Shown: positions 18,896 to 27,315, numbered from the stretch's first letter. The stretch: DNA of 64,000 bases from Methylocystis rosea SV97 (GCF_000372845.1 NZ_KB889963.1:744001-808000), one strand, 5' to 3'. The notes: generated from the letters alone by a model not told the origin. Numbers and translations are program-made.

Positions 18896-19711
18896 ATGGC
18901 CAAGACTTTGGTGGTGACCTCCGGCAAAGGAGGCGTCGGAAAGACAACGTCGACCGCGGCTCTCGGCGCCGCGCTGGCGCAACAGGGTCACAAGGTCGCG
19001 GTCGTCGACTTCGACGTCGGCCTGCGCAACCTCGATCTCGTTATGGGCGCCGAGCGGCGCGTCGTCTTTGATCTCATCAACGTCGCCCAGGGCGACGCGA
19101 AGCTGCATCAGGCGCTCATCCGCGACAAGCGCTTGAACAATCTCTATCTGCTGCCCGCGTCGCAGACGCGCGACAAGGACGCCTTGACCGAAGAGGGCGT
19201 GCAGCGCGTCATCAATGAATTGCGCGAGAAGTTCGACTGGATCGTCTGCGACAGTCCCGCCGGCATCGAACGCGGCGCGACGCTCGCGATGCGCTTCGCC
19301 GACGTCGCGGTGGTCGTCGCCAATCCGGAAGTCTCCTCGGTGCGCGATTCCGATCGCATCATCGGATTGCTCGACGCCAAGACCGAACGCGCCGAAAAGG
19401 GCGAACGCGTCGAGAAGCATCTGCTGCTGACGCGCTATGACGCGCAGCGCGCCGGCCGCGGCGAGATGCTCAGCGTCGACGACGTGCTCGAAATTCTCTC
19501 GATACCGCTGCTTGGGATCGTGCCGGAGAGCGAAGACGTTCTGCGCGCGTCGAACGTCGGCGCGCCTATCATTCTTCACAACGCCATGAGCCCTGCGGCG
19601 CGCGCCTATTCGGAAGCGGCGAAGAGGCTGTGCGGCGAAAAACTGCCGGTGAATATTCCCGCGGACAAGCGGGGACTCTTCGTTCGGCTCTTTGGTCGGA
19701 GGGCGGCATGA
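18896..19711 (+). CDS. minD: septum site-determining protein MinD (ATPase)
   Basis: The 271-residue ParA/MinD ATPase has the deviant Walker A SGKGGVGKTT with the signature lysine, DFDVGLRNLD, and a DSPAGIE Walker B-like stretch. The C-terminal amphipathic membrane-targeting helix is KRGLFVRLFGRRA. It oscillates with MinE and recruits MinC to place the division septum. ATG 18896 follows GAGAGGA. Its stop overlaps the minE ATG by 4 bases. Confidence 0.97.
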   Translation: MAKTLVVTSGKGGVGKTTSTAALGAALAQQGHKVAVVDFDVGLRNLDLVMGAERRVVFDLINVAQGDAKLHQALIRDKRLNNLYLLPASQTRDKDALTEEGVQRVINELREKFDWIVCDSPAGIERGATLAMRFADVAVVVANPEVSSVRDSDRIIGLLDAKTERAEKGERVEKHLLLTRYDAQRAGRGEMLSVDDVLEILSIPLLGIVPESEDVLRASNVGAPIILHNAMSPAARAYSEAAKRLCGEKLPVNIPADKRGLFVRLFGRRAA

Positions 19712-20028
19712 ATATTTTCGGATTGTTCGGGCGTCGCGGCGCCACCGCGCCGGTTGCGCGCGAGCGCCTGCAGATCCTTCTCGCGCATGAACGCAAATCG
19801 GCGCGCGATTCGGATCTGATCGCCGTGCTGCACAAGGAAGTCCTCATCGCGATCTCCAAGCACATCAACGTCGACCCCGAAAAGGTCATGGTGAAGATGC
19901 ATCGCAAGGAAGACATGTCGCTGCTCGAAATCGACATTGAAATCGAGCCGGCGGCGACGCTCGAAAGCGCCGCGGCCTTCGCGGATGACGCCGTGCTTGA
20001 AGAGGATCTGAGCGGCAAGGCGGCCTGA
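19708..20028 (+). CDS. minE: cell division topological specificity factor MinE
   Basis: The 106-residue MinE has the N-terminal membrane-targeting MNIFGLFGRRG, the anti-MinCD region RERLQILLAHERKS, and the topological domain DLIAVLHKEVLIAISKHI. The Ala/Glu-rich tail (about 20 residues) is longer than in E. coli. The ATG overlaps the minD stop (ATGA). A strong terminator follows at 20054. Confidence 0.95.
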   Translation: MNIFGLFGRRGATAPVARERLQILLAHERKSARDSDLIAVLHKEVLIAISKHINVDPEKVMVKMHRKEDMSLLEIDIEIEPAATLESAAAFADDAVLEEDLSGKAA

Positions 20029-20053
20029 TGCGCGCGCCGCGAAACGCCTGAAG

Positions 20054-20090
20054 GCGCCGCGCCAATTTTTTGGCGCGGCGCTTTCCCTTG
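20054..20090 (+). terminator. rho-independent terminator of the min operon
   Basis: A perfect 11-base stem GCGCCGCGCCA/TGGCGCGGCGC with loop ATTTTT is followed by TTTCCCTT, 26 bases after the minE stop. Confidence 0.8.
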
Positions 20091-20166
20091 CGCCAATGTT
20101 AATGCATATTACATTGGTGTCGGCCCCGCTTTGCGGCGGGCGGCCGTTGACAAACTGGAGCCCATC

Positions 20167-20649
20167 ATGAGCTGCCATCGTTATTCTCGCATGTCGTCAT
20201 CCGCAGAGGGCGGCACGCCCTGGGGGCATCACGGACGAATGTCCTGGAGGCCCTACGAGATCGCGGCGGTGATCCTTGGCTTTTTGATCTTCTGGCCGCT
20301 CGGCCTCGGCATACTGGTCTGGAAGCTTTGGCAGCGCAGCCAGGGCTTTGAGGGCGACTTCTTCGCCTTCGCCCAGGAGCAGGGCGCGCGGGTGAGGGAC
20401 GCCGTGAGCGGCGTCGCTCGAGAGGGTTCGGCTGCCTGGGGCGGTCCCTCCTTCATGCGCTCCACCGGCAATGTCGCCTTTGATGAGTGGCGCGAAGGCG
20501 AACTCGCGCGTCTTGAGGAAGATCGTCGCAAGGTCGCCGAAGCGGAGCGCGACTTCGCCGAACATATCGACCAGCTGCGCCGCGCCCGCGACCGCGAAGA
20601 GTTCGAATCCTTTATGCGCGGCCGCAAGGGCGAGGATAAAGGCGCATAA
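20167..20649 (+). CDS. DUF2852 membrane protein
   Basis: The 160-residue protein has one N-terminal-half membrane segment (YEIAAVILGFLIFWPLGLGILVWK). A soluble charged tail follows with FDEWREGELARLEEDRRKVAEAE...LRRARDREEFESFM, the pattern of the alphaproteobacterial DUF2852 family. The tail is probably coiled coil. Function unknown. ATG 20167 was chosen; ATGs further in (MSSSAEGG, MSWRPYE) are possible. It is followed by a perfect terminator. Confidence 0.85.
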   Translation: MSCHRYSRMSSSAEGGTPWGHHGRMSWRPYEIAAVILGFLIFWPLGLGILVWKLWQRSQGFEGDFFAFAQEQGARVRDAVSGVAREGSAAWGGPSFMRSTGNVAFDEWREGELARLEEDRRKVAEAERDFAEHIDQLRRARDREEFESFMRGRKGEDKGA

Positions 20650-20688
20650 CGCCGGTTAAGGCTGCGCAGGCGCTGACCTGAACAGAAG

Positions 20689-20730
20689 AGGCGCAAATCG
20701 GCGATGTCCGATTTGCGCCTTTATTTTTTG
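20689..20730 (+). terminator. rho-independent terminator after the DUF2852 gene
   Basis: A perfect 13-base stem AGGCGCAAATCGG/CCGATTTGCGCCT with a 6-base loop is followed by TTATTTTTTG. It may also help stop the convergent SH3 gene, but the T-rich tail is on the plus strand. Confidence 0.9.
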
Positions 20731-20770
20731 CGGCTTCGGGGCCGAATTTTCTCGGCTCGCACGCCCGTTC

Positions 20771-21256
20771 TTAACGGGGAATGACGGACCGTTGGCGCGT
20801 CAAAAGACCCCCTCTGACGAATCCGGTCTTGCCCTGATAGGAGACGCGGCACCAGCCCCTGCCGAGTCCATTTCTACAGCGAAGGACGTCGACCTTTTTG
20901 CCGCCGGGAATGACCTCGATAACCGAGGAAAACATGCTCGCGCGCCGCTTGAGACTGGCGGCGTCAGTTGTCACGACTGGCGCAACGATGACCTGCGATC
21001 CGGACGTCCCGAGCGCAGGAGCGTTCACCCACCCCGTCTTCGAACCGTAGCGGACTTGGCACCAGCTGTGGCGCCAGCCAGGGTTGCAGCTCAAGACCTG
21101 CACATCAGATCCGGCCGGGATCTGGCCGATTCTACGCCACGACGTCCCCGGTCCAGAGCGTAGCGTCGCCGGACTTTGGGCGGTGGCCGCCTTGGCGATG
21201 TCCTGGACAAGAAAAACGACGAGGCCGACCGTCGCTGCAGCGAGCATGTTTCGCAT
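20771..21256 (-). CDS. exported protein with two bacterial SH3 domains
   Basis: The 161-residue protein starts with a signal peptide or anchor (MRNMLAAATVGLVVFLVQDIA). It has two SH3b-like repeats, each with a WC pair (HSWCQVRYGSKTGWV and RGWCRVSYQGKTGFV) and an initial 'LRSGPGTSWRRIG'-type strand. Such proteins usually bind or sense the cell wall, so a periplasmic role is likely. ATG 21256 has GGGAG 8 bases upstream; a TTG at 21283 is in frame but lacks support. No enzyme domain is attached, so its partner is unknown. Confidence 0.8.
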   Translation of the reverse strand: MRNMLAAATVGLVVFLVQDIAKAATAQSPATLRSGPGTSWRRIGQIPAGSDVQVLSCNPGWRHSWCQVRYGSKTGWVNAPALGTSGSQVIVAPVVTTDAASLKRRASMFSSVIEVIPGGKKVDVLRCRNGLGRGWCRVSYQGKTGFVRGGLLTRQRSVIPR

Positions 21257-21785
21257 GACTAAAATCTCCCAAGTGAACGACAATGGACTTCTGGTTTCTC
21301 GCGTTGCGCCGACATATCCGGCGGGCGAATGAGGGTTTTGCTGATCCGTTTAGAGGGTCTTTCAGCAACGCTCCGAGTCGTTCGTTGTTGGAAGAAGACA
21401 AATCGCAGCGCTTGATCGTCTTTCAGTTGGGATAGACCTGAAGCTTTTCTAGAGGGGCTGCACAACATTCTGAGATCGGAGCGCGCAACCCCATAGCCGC
21501 AGCATGCGTCTGCAAGCTGACTGATCGGCTCAAAATGGAATGTGAGCGCCCCACGTCCTGGCGAAAGACGAATTTTAAGTTCCGTCCCCTTTGCGCCATC
21601 AGTGGGCCATTACGATGACTTCTTGCGGCTTTTCCGTTATAGGTAGCAAATGTCCTTCGTCGCAGACGCTTGGACTGAGCGTCATGCCCAGGCGTTTTCT
21701 CAATACTCAATTACGCTTGTGCCGAGGCGGGTCTTTCGAGCGACCTTCCTTGCCATATACGTCAACAGAAAGATCTTCAGCTTCA
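21257..21785. other. AT-richer intergenic stretch with no recognised gene
   Basis: About 530 bases between the SH3 gene and the next plus-strand gene. The base composition is visibly less GC-rich than the flanks. Short open frames occur on both strands (e.g. 21423-21710 minus) but none has a ribosome site or recognisable protein features. It may hold the promoters of the two divergent genes. I see no hairpin with a U tract, tRNA or repeat. Confidence 0.5.
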
Positions 21786-22367
21786 ATGCGCCAGCCCACT
21801 CGTCCGTTCATCACGGCATATAAAGGTCGGTCTCCCAAATCTCGCACTTCGAATCCGTGGAAGATCGACGAGCCTGAAAATGCGAGTGGGAGTCCATCGC
21901 TTAATGGCTCCGGCGCTTCGGCCGCCCCTGAGGTCGAACGTGACGCCTCCTATTTGGCGGCTCTAAACGCGGCGGACGCGGTTTTCGGCGCCAAAGCGGC
22001 TGAACGTCCCCAGATTCTCTCGCCATCGACGGGCCTGCCGGGGCGGGTGCTCCCGAACCTGTTGCAGGACGACGCCATAAGCGATCCTCCGGCGCGAGGC
22101 GCATCAGTTCGGACGCGTCGTGTGCGTCAGCCGGCCAAAGTTAAAGAGGCTGTTCCTGCGGAACCAAAAAAGGTGAAGCCGCAGATCGCGCCGCAGACAG
22201 CAGCGACCCCGATTTTCACGGCGCAGCGCGCAAAAGAACCGGAACCGGAAGTCATTCTCAAGACATCGTCGCGGGCGATCAGGACGATTCGACGGAAATG
22301 GGTTTTGAAGACTGAACTCAAAGCCGGCGAAACATGGAAGCGGCGCTTGAGCAGATTTGCGCGCTGA
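21786..22367 (+). CDS. hypothetical basic, low-complexity protein
   Basis: A 193-residue reading from ATG 21786 (MRQPTRPFITAYKGRSPKSR). The N-terminus is basic with an NPWKIDEPEN stretch. The middle is Ala/Pro-rich, and the C-terminus is strongly basic (RAIRTIRRKWVLKTELKAGETWKRRL), suggesting DNA or nucleic acid contact. The N-terminal pattern vaguely recalls a rhizobial family of small hypothetical proteins, but I cannot confirm it. The ribosome site is weak and the frame is open further upstream to 21591, so the start is uncertain. Function unknown. Confidence 0.55.
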   Translation: MRQPTRPFITAYKGRSPKSRTSNPWKIDEPENASGSPSLNGSGASAAPEVERDASYLAALNAADAVFGAKAAERPQILSPSTGLPGRVLPNLLQDDAISDPPARGASVRTRRVRQPAKVKEAVPAEPKKVKPQIAPQTAATPIFTAQRAKEPEPEVILKTSSRAIRTIRRKWVLKTELKAGETWKRRLSRFAR

Positions 22368-22515
22368 TCACGCTTCTTTTGCCGCCGCGCTCATGCGCAG
22401 CGCATCCCGTGCAACTTGCGCGGGCGTGTGGATCGCCCGCCACAGTCCTCAAATATTTGAGCATTAACCACAATTCTCGACCCTGAATTAACGGCCCGGC
22501 GCCCATCCTCGCGGC

Positions 22516-23463
22516 ATGGTCCGCCGCGCCCATAAATTGTTGCTCGTGCCGGCGCTTGTCGCGGCGACGCTTTCCGCTTGCTCGATCGGGCAGAAGCCGC
22601 AGCGGCCGGCCTGGCGTACCCAGGCTGAAAACGCCTGTCTCGCGGAAAGGCGCGTCAACCCTTCCGACTACATCGCGCTCGCGCCCGAAGTCGACGGTCC
22701 GGGCATTTGCGGCCTGACGAGGCCGTTCAAAGTGACGGCGCTGCAGGGCGGGGCCGTTTCGTTCAACGCGACCGCCACGCTCGACTGCTCGATGGTGGCC
22801 GAACTCGACGCCTGGCTCGCCGACACCGTCCAGCCCGCCGCGCAGGCGCGCTTCGGACAGCAGGTGGTTCAGATCAATTCAATGGGCTCTTACGCCTGCC
22901 GCGGCATGAACAATCAGCGCGGCGCGCAGCTTTCTGAACATTCCTTCGGCAATGCGCTGGACATCGGCGGCTTCGTGCTCGCCAACGGTCGCGAGATCAC
23001 GCTCGTGAGAGACTGGCGCAATGGCGACGAACAGACGCGCGCCTTCCTGATGGACGTGCATCGCGGCTCGTGCGGGCATTTCTCGACGGTGCTGTCGCCA
23101 GGCTCCAACGCCTTTCACTACAACCATATTCACGTCGATCTCGCCCTGCACGGCCGCTCGGGGCGCAGCATCTGCAAGCCCGCGCCGCAAGAGACGCTGC
23201 CGCCGCCCGACCCGTCGCCGCTGATCGCGCAGGGGCGCGCGCCGCCTGCGCCGGATGACGAGACCGACAATGACACGACGGGCAAGCCGCCGCTCGCCGC
23301 GTTCGAAGGACCTGGAGTCGGCGCGCGGGACGGGTTCGGCCCCGTCGCCGGACCTGAGGCCTATGCGCCGCCGCCGCCGCTTCCGCCGCGCCGGGACGGC
23401 ATCGGCCAGCTCATCGAAGATCCGGATCAGACGTCAAGCATCGACCGGCGCCGAAGACTATAA
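22516..23463 (+). CDS. extensin-family lipoprotein
   Basis: The 315-residue protein starts with a lipoprotein signal (LLLVPALVAATLSACS, lipobox Cys). The extensin-like C-terminal domain follows: CGLTRPFKV, ATLDCSMVAELDAWL, GSYACRGMN, LSEHSFGNALDIGGF, and FHYNHIHVDLA with the His residues of a DD-carboxypeptidase-like (VanY/MepA-like) metal site. Family members are probably peptidoglycan-active. The last 110 residues are a Pro-rich, disordered tail. Its 3' end overlaps the convergent hicA stop by 6 bases. Confidence 0.88.
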   Translation: MVRRAHKLLLVPALVAATLSACSIGQKPQRPAWRTQAENACLAERRVNPSDYIALAPEVDGPGICGLTRPFKVTALQGGAVSFNATATLDCSMVAELDAWLADTVQPAAQARFGQQVVQINSMGSYACRGMNNQRGAQLSEHSFGNALDIGGFVLANGREITLVRDWRNGDEQTRAFLMDVHRGSCGHFSTVLSPGSNAFHYNHIHVDLALHGRSGRSICKPAPQETLPPPDPSPLIAQGRAPPAPDDETDNDTTGKPPLAAFEGPGVGARDGFGPVAGPEAYAPPPPLPPRRDGIGQLIEDPDQTSSIDRRRRL

Positions 23464-23670
23464 ATCTTCCCGCGTCAGTCCTGTTCGTTTGGCTATCCTC
23501 GCCAACATTCGTGGCCCGATCTCCTCGCCATCGTGAAACGCAAATATGAAATCAGGAAACCCACTTTTGGCATACGTCCGGTGAGAGCCGGCGGATCGCT
23601 TTTCCGTCCAACCTTTTCTTTCCAGCGCCGCACGAAGACGCTTCGCCTTTACGCTCGGCCATGGCGTCAT
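23458..23670 (-). CDS. hicA: HicA-type toxin (mRNA interferase)
   Basis: The 70-residue protein has the HicA dsRBD-like fold pattern and its catalytic histidine (SAGSHRTYAK, His30), with FIFAFHDGEEI and a C-terminal GLTREDL. HicA toxins cleave mRNA. It follows the antitoxin gene with a 4-base overlap (ATGA), so the order is hicB-hicA, the reverse of the most common hicA-hicB. The 3' end overlaps the convergent extensin gene by 6 bases. Confidence 0.88.
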   Translation of the reverse strand: MTPWPSVKAKRLRAALERKGWTEKRSAGSHRTYAKSGFPDFIFAFHDGEEIGPRMLARIAKRTGLTREDL

Positions 23671-23873
23671 GCAGCCGCGAAAGTAATATGAATCGGCTCA
23701 GTCGGGCGTTCGCCATGTTCGATGCGGTCTGCGATGACGCGTAGGGCCAGCGCCTCCACCTGAGCGATGGCCGCCTCGCGGGTCGTCGCGTATTTCAACG
23801 CGCCCGGAATTTCCAGGATTTCGGCGATCCAGCGGCCGTCCACCTCCTGCTCGGTCTCCACAGTCAGCTTCAT
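23667..23873 (-). CDS. hicB: HicB-type antitoxin, minimal form
   Basis: The 68-residue protein has the HicB RNase H-like domain pattern (VETEQEVDGRWIAEILEIPGALKYATTREAAIAQVEALALRV), which neutralises HicA. It lacks the C-terminal helix-turn-helix or ribbon-helix-helix found in longer HicB proteins, so it is unlikely to bind its own promoter by the usual means. Its stop overlaps the hicA start by 4 bases. The start is ATG 23873, 9 bases from the upstream gene's end. Confidence 0.85.
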   Translation of the reverse strand: MKLTVETEQEVDGRWIAEILEIPGALKYATTREAAIAQVEALALRVIADRIEHGERPTEPIHITFAAA

Positions 23874-23882
23874 CGCCCTTCC

Positions 23883-24293
23883 TCAGCGCTTGCTCGCGCC
23901 CACATTGACGAGTCGCAGAACGAGCCACGCCGGCACGACGAAAATGGCGCCGGCGAGCACATAGCTGACAAGCTCACGCACCGCGCCAAATCCCAGCTGA
24001 TAGATGCGGTCGAAGAAGGCCTGCACGCCGCGAAAAATATCGATCGGCCGCAGTTCCAGCCACATCAGCAGGGCGCCGACGACGAGCGAAATGACGAACA
24101 ACCGCGCGAGAGTGTTGAGGGGCGAGCCGCCGAGGAAATTTTCAAGCGTGTTGTTCGACGCCATCTGCTTGGTTTCCTGTGAAATTTTGTCGGAGCTCGG
24201 CAGGAGCAGCACGTCGTGGGCGGTCTCTGACCGCTCAGGCCGGGGCGGCTTGTCGAGATGCGGCCAATTGGCGAAGGGTCCCTGATCAGCCAC
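23883..24293 (-). CDS. small two-TM membrane protein (DUF6460-like)
   Basis: The 136-residue protein has an N-terminal soluble stretch of about 55 residues, then LGGSPLNTLARLFVISLVVGALLMWLELRPIDIFRG and a second membrane segment YVLAGAIFVVPAWLVLRLV. The pattern resembles the DUF6460 family of Hyphomicrobiales. A shorter start at the internal Met (MASNNTLENFLGG, 24161) would give the usual family length. It ends 9 bases before hicB. Function unknown. Confidence 0.75.
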   Translation of the reverse strand: MADQGPFANWPHLDKPPRPERSETAHDVLLLPSSDKISQETKQMASNNTLENFLGGSPLNTLARLFVISLVVGALLMWLELRPIDIFRGVQAFFDRIYQLGFGAVRELVSYVLAGAIFVVPAWLVLRLVNVGASKR

Positions 24294-24329
24294 CGGGGCG
24301 CTCCCGCGGACACGTCGTCGCTTTGGTCC

Positions 24330-24764
24330 TCACAGAGCGCCTCCAGGCGAGGTCTCTTCGCGGAACAGGCGCATTATGCGGCGCAGAAAGCGCTCGGTAA
24401 AGGAGAGCGCGCGCTCGAACTCCTCTTCGCTCGGCGCCATGTTCGGCCTGGCCGCCGGGGGGACGGGCGCAGCTTCGGCGCGCGCTTTGAGCGCGGCGTT
24501 CTCCTTGCGCAGACGCTCGATCTCCGCCTCAAACGCGGCGCGCTCCTCGGCGCCGAGCCGACACGCCGTGACGCCGTCCTTGGCCGAACAATAGGACAGG
24601 GCGCCGGTCTCCTTGTTCAGCCGGACATAGCCGCCCTCGGCAGGGGTGAGCGTGAAGCGTTCGCCGTCCGGCGCGATGATTGGCGGCGGCGTTTCGGCGA
24701 CCGCCGGCGCCCCGAAGGACGCGGCAAGGACAATCGCGAGGAAGAGATGCTTTGCTTTGCCCAT
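24330..24764 (-). CDS. exported hypothetical protein with coiled-coil segment
   Basis: The 144-residue protein has a clear signal peptide (MGKAKHLFLAIVLAASFGAPAVAE). A compact domain follows with two cysteines (YCSAKDGVTACRLGAEERAAFEAEIERLRKE) leading into a coiled coil. A conserved-looking C-terminal helix (EFERALSFTERFLRRIMRLFRE) ends it. It is seen in other Hyphomicrobiales as an uncharacterised periplasmic protein, from memory only. ATG 24764 is chosen; the upstream in-frame sequence is not signal-like. Confidence 0.75.
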   Translation of the reverse strand: MGKAKHLFLAIVLAASFGAPAVAETPPPIIAPDGERFTLTPAEGGYVRLNKETGALSYCSAKDGVTACRLGAEERAAFEAEIERLRKENAALKARAEAAPVPPAARPNMAPSEEEFERALSFTERFLRRIMRLFREETSPGGAL

Positions 24765-24847
24765 GGTCGCCGCTCTTAAGGGGAAGCTTGCTCGCACATG
24801 GGCGTTTGTCGTTCGCGCGTCAATGGCGGGCGCGCGCATCGGCCGCG

Positions 24848-24877
24848 CTTGAATGGCTCGGCCGGCTCGGCCATATA
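24848..24877 (+). promoter_or_regulatory. sigma-32 (RpoH)-like promoter upstream of hsp20
   Basis: CTTGAA, a 15-base spacer, then GGCCATATA fits the heat-shock consensus CTTGAA-N13-15-CCCCATNTA except for two bases. It lies about 60 bases before the hsp20 ATG and in the gap between divergent genes. The predicted leader contains a small GAGCC/GGCTC hairpin but no clear ROSE-type thermometer. Confidence 0.55.
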
Positions 24878-24937
24878 GCTGGAGCCGGAGCGCTTCACGG
24901 GCTCTGGCCGAAGAGGCGCCAACAGGGCTTCAACGAC

Positions 24938-25363
24938 ATGTCGCGTCCGCCGCTCAATTCGCCGTTCCTGCTCGGCTTCGATGAGATCGAAAGGGCGCTC
25001 GACCGCGTCGCCCGCACCGCCTCCGACGGCTACCCGCCCTATAATATCGAGCGCATTCCGCGCGTCGAGAGCGCGCCAGAGCGGCTTCGGATCACACTGG
25101 CCGTCGCGGGCTTCACCCGCGACCAGCTCGACGTCTCCCTCGAAGAGAATCAGCTTGTCATCCGCGGGCGCCAAACCGAGGATCGAGAGCGGCATTTCCT
25201 GCATCGCGGCATCGCCGCGCGGCAGTTTCAGCGCGCCTTTCTCCTGGCCGAAGGGATGCAGGTGCTGGGGGCCGATCTCGTCAACGGGCTGCTCTCGATC
25301 GATCTGGCGCGGCCCGAGCCGGCGCGGGTCATCAAAAAGATCGAAATCGCGGCTCGCGACTGA
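24938..25363 (+). CDS. Hsp20/small heat shock protein (IbpA-like)
   Basis: The 141-residue class A small heat-shock protein has an N-terminal FDEIERALDRV, the PPYNIER start of the alpha-crystallin domain, and the conserved ITLAVAGFTRDQLDVSLEENQLVIRG. The domain continues with a HRGIAARQFQRAFLLAEGMQV region and the GLLSIDLARPEP end, matching IbpA of rhizobia. It holds unfolding proteins in the cytoplasm. ATG 24938 has no strong ribosome site. A heat-shock promoter match lies upstream. Confidence 0.93.
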   Translation: MSRPPLNSPFLLGFDEIERALDRVARTASDGYPPYNIERIPRVESAPERLRITLAVAGFTRDQLDVSLEENQLVIRGRQTEDRERHFLHRGIAARQFQRAFLLAEGMQVLGADLVNGLLSIDLARPEPARVIKKIEIAARD

Positions 25364-25539
25364 GCGCTTCCGGATCACACATGGAATCCTGTGATGTAGA
25401 TTTCGGATCGGTCGATTGCCCGCCTTCTCGCCGGGATCGACGCCCAGGATCAACGCCCAGTTGCGACAAATGTCGTCGCCGTCAACGCTTGCCGGCGCCA
25501 TTTGCTTGAGAGCCTGCGCAGAAAGCCCTATCAGGTGTC

Positions 25540-26859
25540 ATGTTCGAGCTAGCCGTCGCGCTTGTGTTGATAGTCATCAACGGGATTTTCTCGTTGTCCG
25601 AACTCGCCATCGTTTCGTCGCGCAAAGTGCGGCTGAAGACTTTGGCCTCCGAAGGTCGCCGCGGCGCCGCCGCCGCCCTGGCGCTGGCGGAAAATCCGGG
25701 ACGCTTCCTCTCCACCGTTCAGATCGGGATCACGCTCGTTGGAGTCCTCGCGGGCGCCTTTTCAGGCGCCGCGCTCGGTCAGCGGCTTTCGCAAGAGCTG
25801 CGCGCGCTTGGTCTATCGGACAGTGCGGCGGACTGGATCGGCTATGGCGGCGTCATCGGCGTCATCACCTATCTTTCCGTCGTGATCGGCGAATTGCTGC
25901 CCAAGAACATCGCGCTGCGCCATGCGGAAGCCATCGCCTGCCGCATGGCCGCGCCGATGGCGTTGCTTTCCACTCTGGTCACGCCGGTGGTCTGGCTGCT
26001 CGATGAGTCGACGAAGCTCATCTTGCTGTTCGTCGGCCAGGCCAACGAGCTTCAGTCCTGGGTCACCGATGAAGAAATCAAGACCTTTGTCGCCGAGGCG
26101 CATTCGGCTGGGGCGATCGAGGCCGACGAACAGCAGATGATCGCGGGCGTGCTGCGGCTGGGCGACCGCGCCGCGCGTGCGCTGATGACCCCGCGCACGG
26201 AGGTGGACTGGCTCAATCTCGGCGAGCCCGAAAACCTTTTGCGCGAGAAGCTCATCGAGACGTCCCATGCGCGCCTGCCGGTCAGTCGGGGCGATATGGA
26301 CGACATGATCGGCGTCCTGCTGATCCGAGACCTGCTTGGACCCGCGCTGCGCGGCGAGCCGCTCGACCTCGAATCCCATGTCCGGTCGGCGCCGGTGGTG
26401 CCCGATTCGATCGACGCGCTCGACGCGCTGAATGTTCTGCGCGAAGCCGAGACGCCGATGGCGCTCGTGCACGACGAATATGGCCATTTCGAAGGCGTGG
26501 TGACGCCCGCCGATATACTCGACGCCATCGCCGGCGCGTTCAGATCCGACGAGGGGCACGAAGAGCCGGAGGCGCTTCAGCGCGAAGACGGCAGCTGGCT
26601 GCTGGCCGGCTGGATGCCGGTCGATGAAATGGCCGAGCTTTTGCACGTTGCCCTGCCCGAGAACAGGAGCTTTGAAACGGTGGCCGGCCTCGTCCTCGAC
26701 GGGCTTATCCGCTTCCCGACCCTCGGCGAAACGGTGGAGAAGCTCGGATGGCGCTTCGAAGTCATCGACCTCGACGGACGCCGGCTTGACAAGGTGCTGG
26801 CGTCAAAGCTGACCGTCGACAACCTTAACGGCGCACGTTCGAGAGACGCTAACGGCTGA
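25540..26859 (+). CDS. hemolysin C/CorC family (CNNM-like) CBS-domain membrane protein
   Basis: The 439-residue protein has an N-terminal DUF21 membrane domain with about four helices (residues 1-190; LVLIVINGIFSLSELAIVSSRKVRLKTLA). A pair of CBS domains follows (LMTPRTEVDWLNL to VTPADILDAIAGAF), then a C-terminal CorC/HlyC transporter-associated domain (GSWLLAGWMPVDEMAELL). Relatives take part in magnesium/cobalt transport or resistance; the hemolysin name is historical. Confidence 0.92.
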   Translation: MFELAVALVLIVINGIFSLSELAIVSSRKVRLKTLASEGRRGAAAALALAENPGRFLSTVQIGITLVGVLAGAFSGAALGQRLSQELRALGLSDSAADWIGYGGVIGVITYLSVVIGELLPKNIALRHAEAIACRMAAPMALLSTLVTPVVWLLDESTKLILLFVGQANELQSWVTDEEIKTFVAEAHSAGAIEADEQQMIAGVLRLGDRAARALMTPRTEVDWLNLGEPENLLREKLIETSHARLPVSRGDMDDMIGVLLIRDLLGPALRGEPLDLESHVRSAPVVPDSIDALDALNVLREAETPMALVHDEYGHFEGVVTPADILDAIAGAFRSDEGHEEPEALQREDGSWLLAGWMPVDEMAELLHVALPENRSFETVAGLVLDGLIRFPTLGETVEKLGWRFEVIDLDGRRLDKVLASKLTVDNLNGARSRDANG

Positions 26860-26941
26860 GTTGCGGGAAGATCTTCGCCCCAAGCGCTTAACCTTTGCCC
26901 GGGCGGCAGGCGCGCCGACGGCGCGCCCCTTACTGGGACGG

Positions 26942-27211
26942 TTAGTGCAGGCTCACCATCTGCAGATGATTTTCACGAGCGTTGCCGATGCAGCCTTCTT
27001 CCGAATCCGCAAGCACGATCGGCGCGCCATCCGCACCGAAAAGCGCAAAGATCGTCAGCCCTGGCGCAATCTGCGGCGCCTGCGGGTAAAGCCGGTTGAC
27101 GTCTTCCGAACTCATCGATCGCACATAAGCGATGAGGCCATCGCCAAGTTGCGCGAACTGCTCGGGCGTCAGCGGAGACTCTCTGGTTTCGGTGGCGGTT
27201 TTCATTTCCAT
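26942..27211 (-). CDS. DUF1150 family protein
   Basis: The 89-residue protein shows the DUF1150 pattern: LTPEQFAQLGDGLIAYVRSMSSEDV..., LTIFALFGADGAPIVLADS and ENHLQMVSLH at the end. It is a small alphaproteobacterial protein of unknown function, often encoded right after hsp20. Here it is convergent with the CorC-like gene and two genes from hsp20. ATG 27211 has GGAGG 5 bases upstream; ATG 27205 is the alternative. Confidence 0.85.
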   Translation of the reverse strand: MEMKTATETRESPLTPEQFAQLGDGLIAYVRSMSSEDVNRLYPQAPQIAPGLTIFALFGADGAPIVLADSEEGCIGNARENHLQMVSLH

Positions 27212-27315
27212 CTCTACCTCCAAGGCGGTCCTTTCGTCCCCGCCGACGGCCCCATTGGCGGGCGCGCCGTCTGAAATAAGATGTGTAGCCTTTGGAGATT
27301 TTGAAGGGGTCGCGG

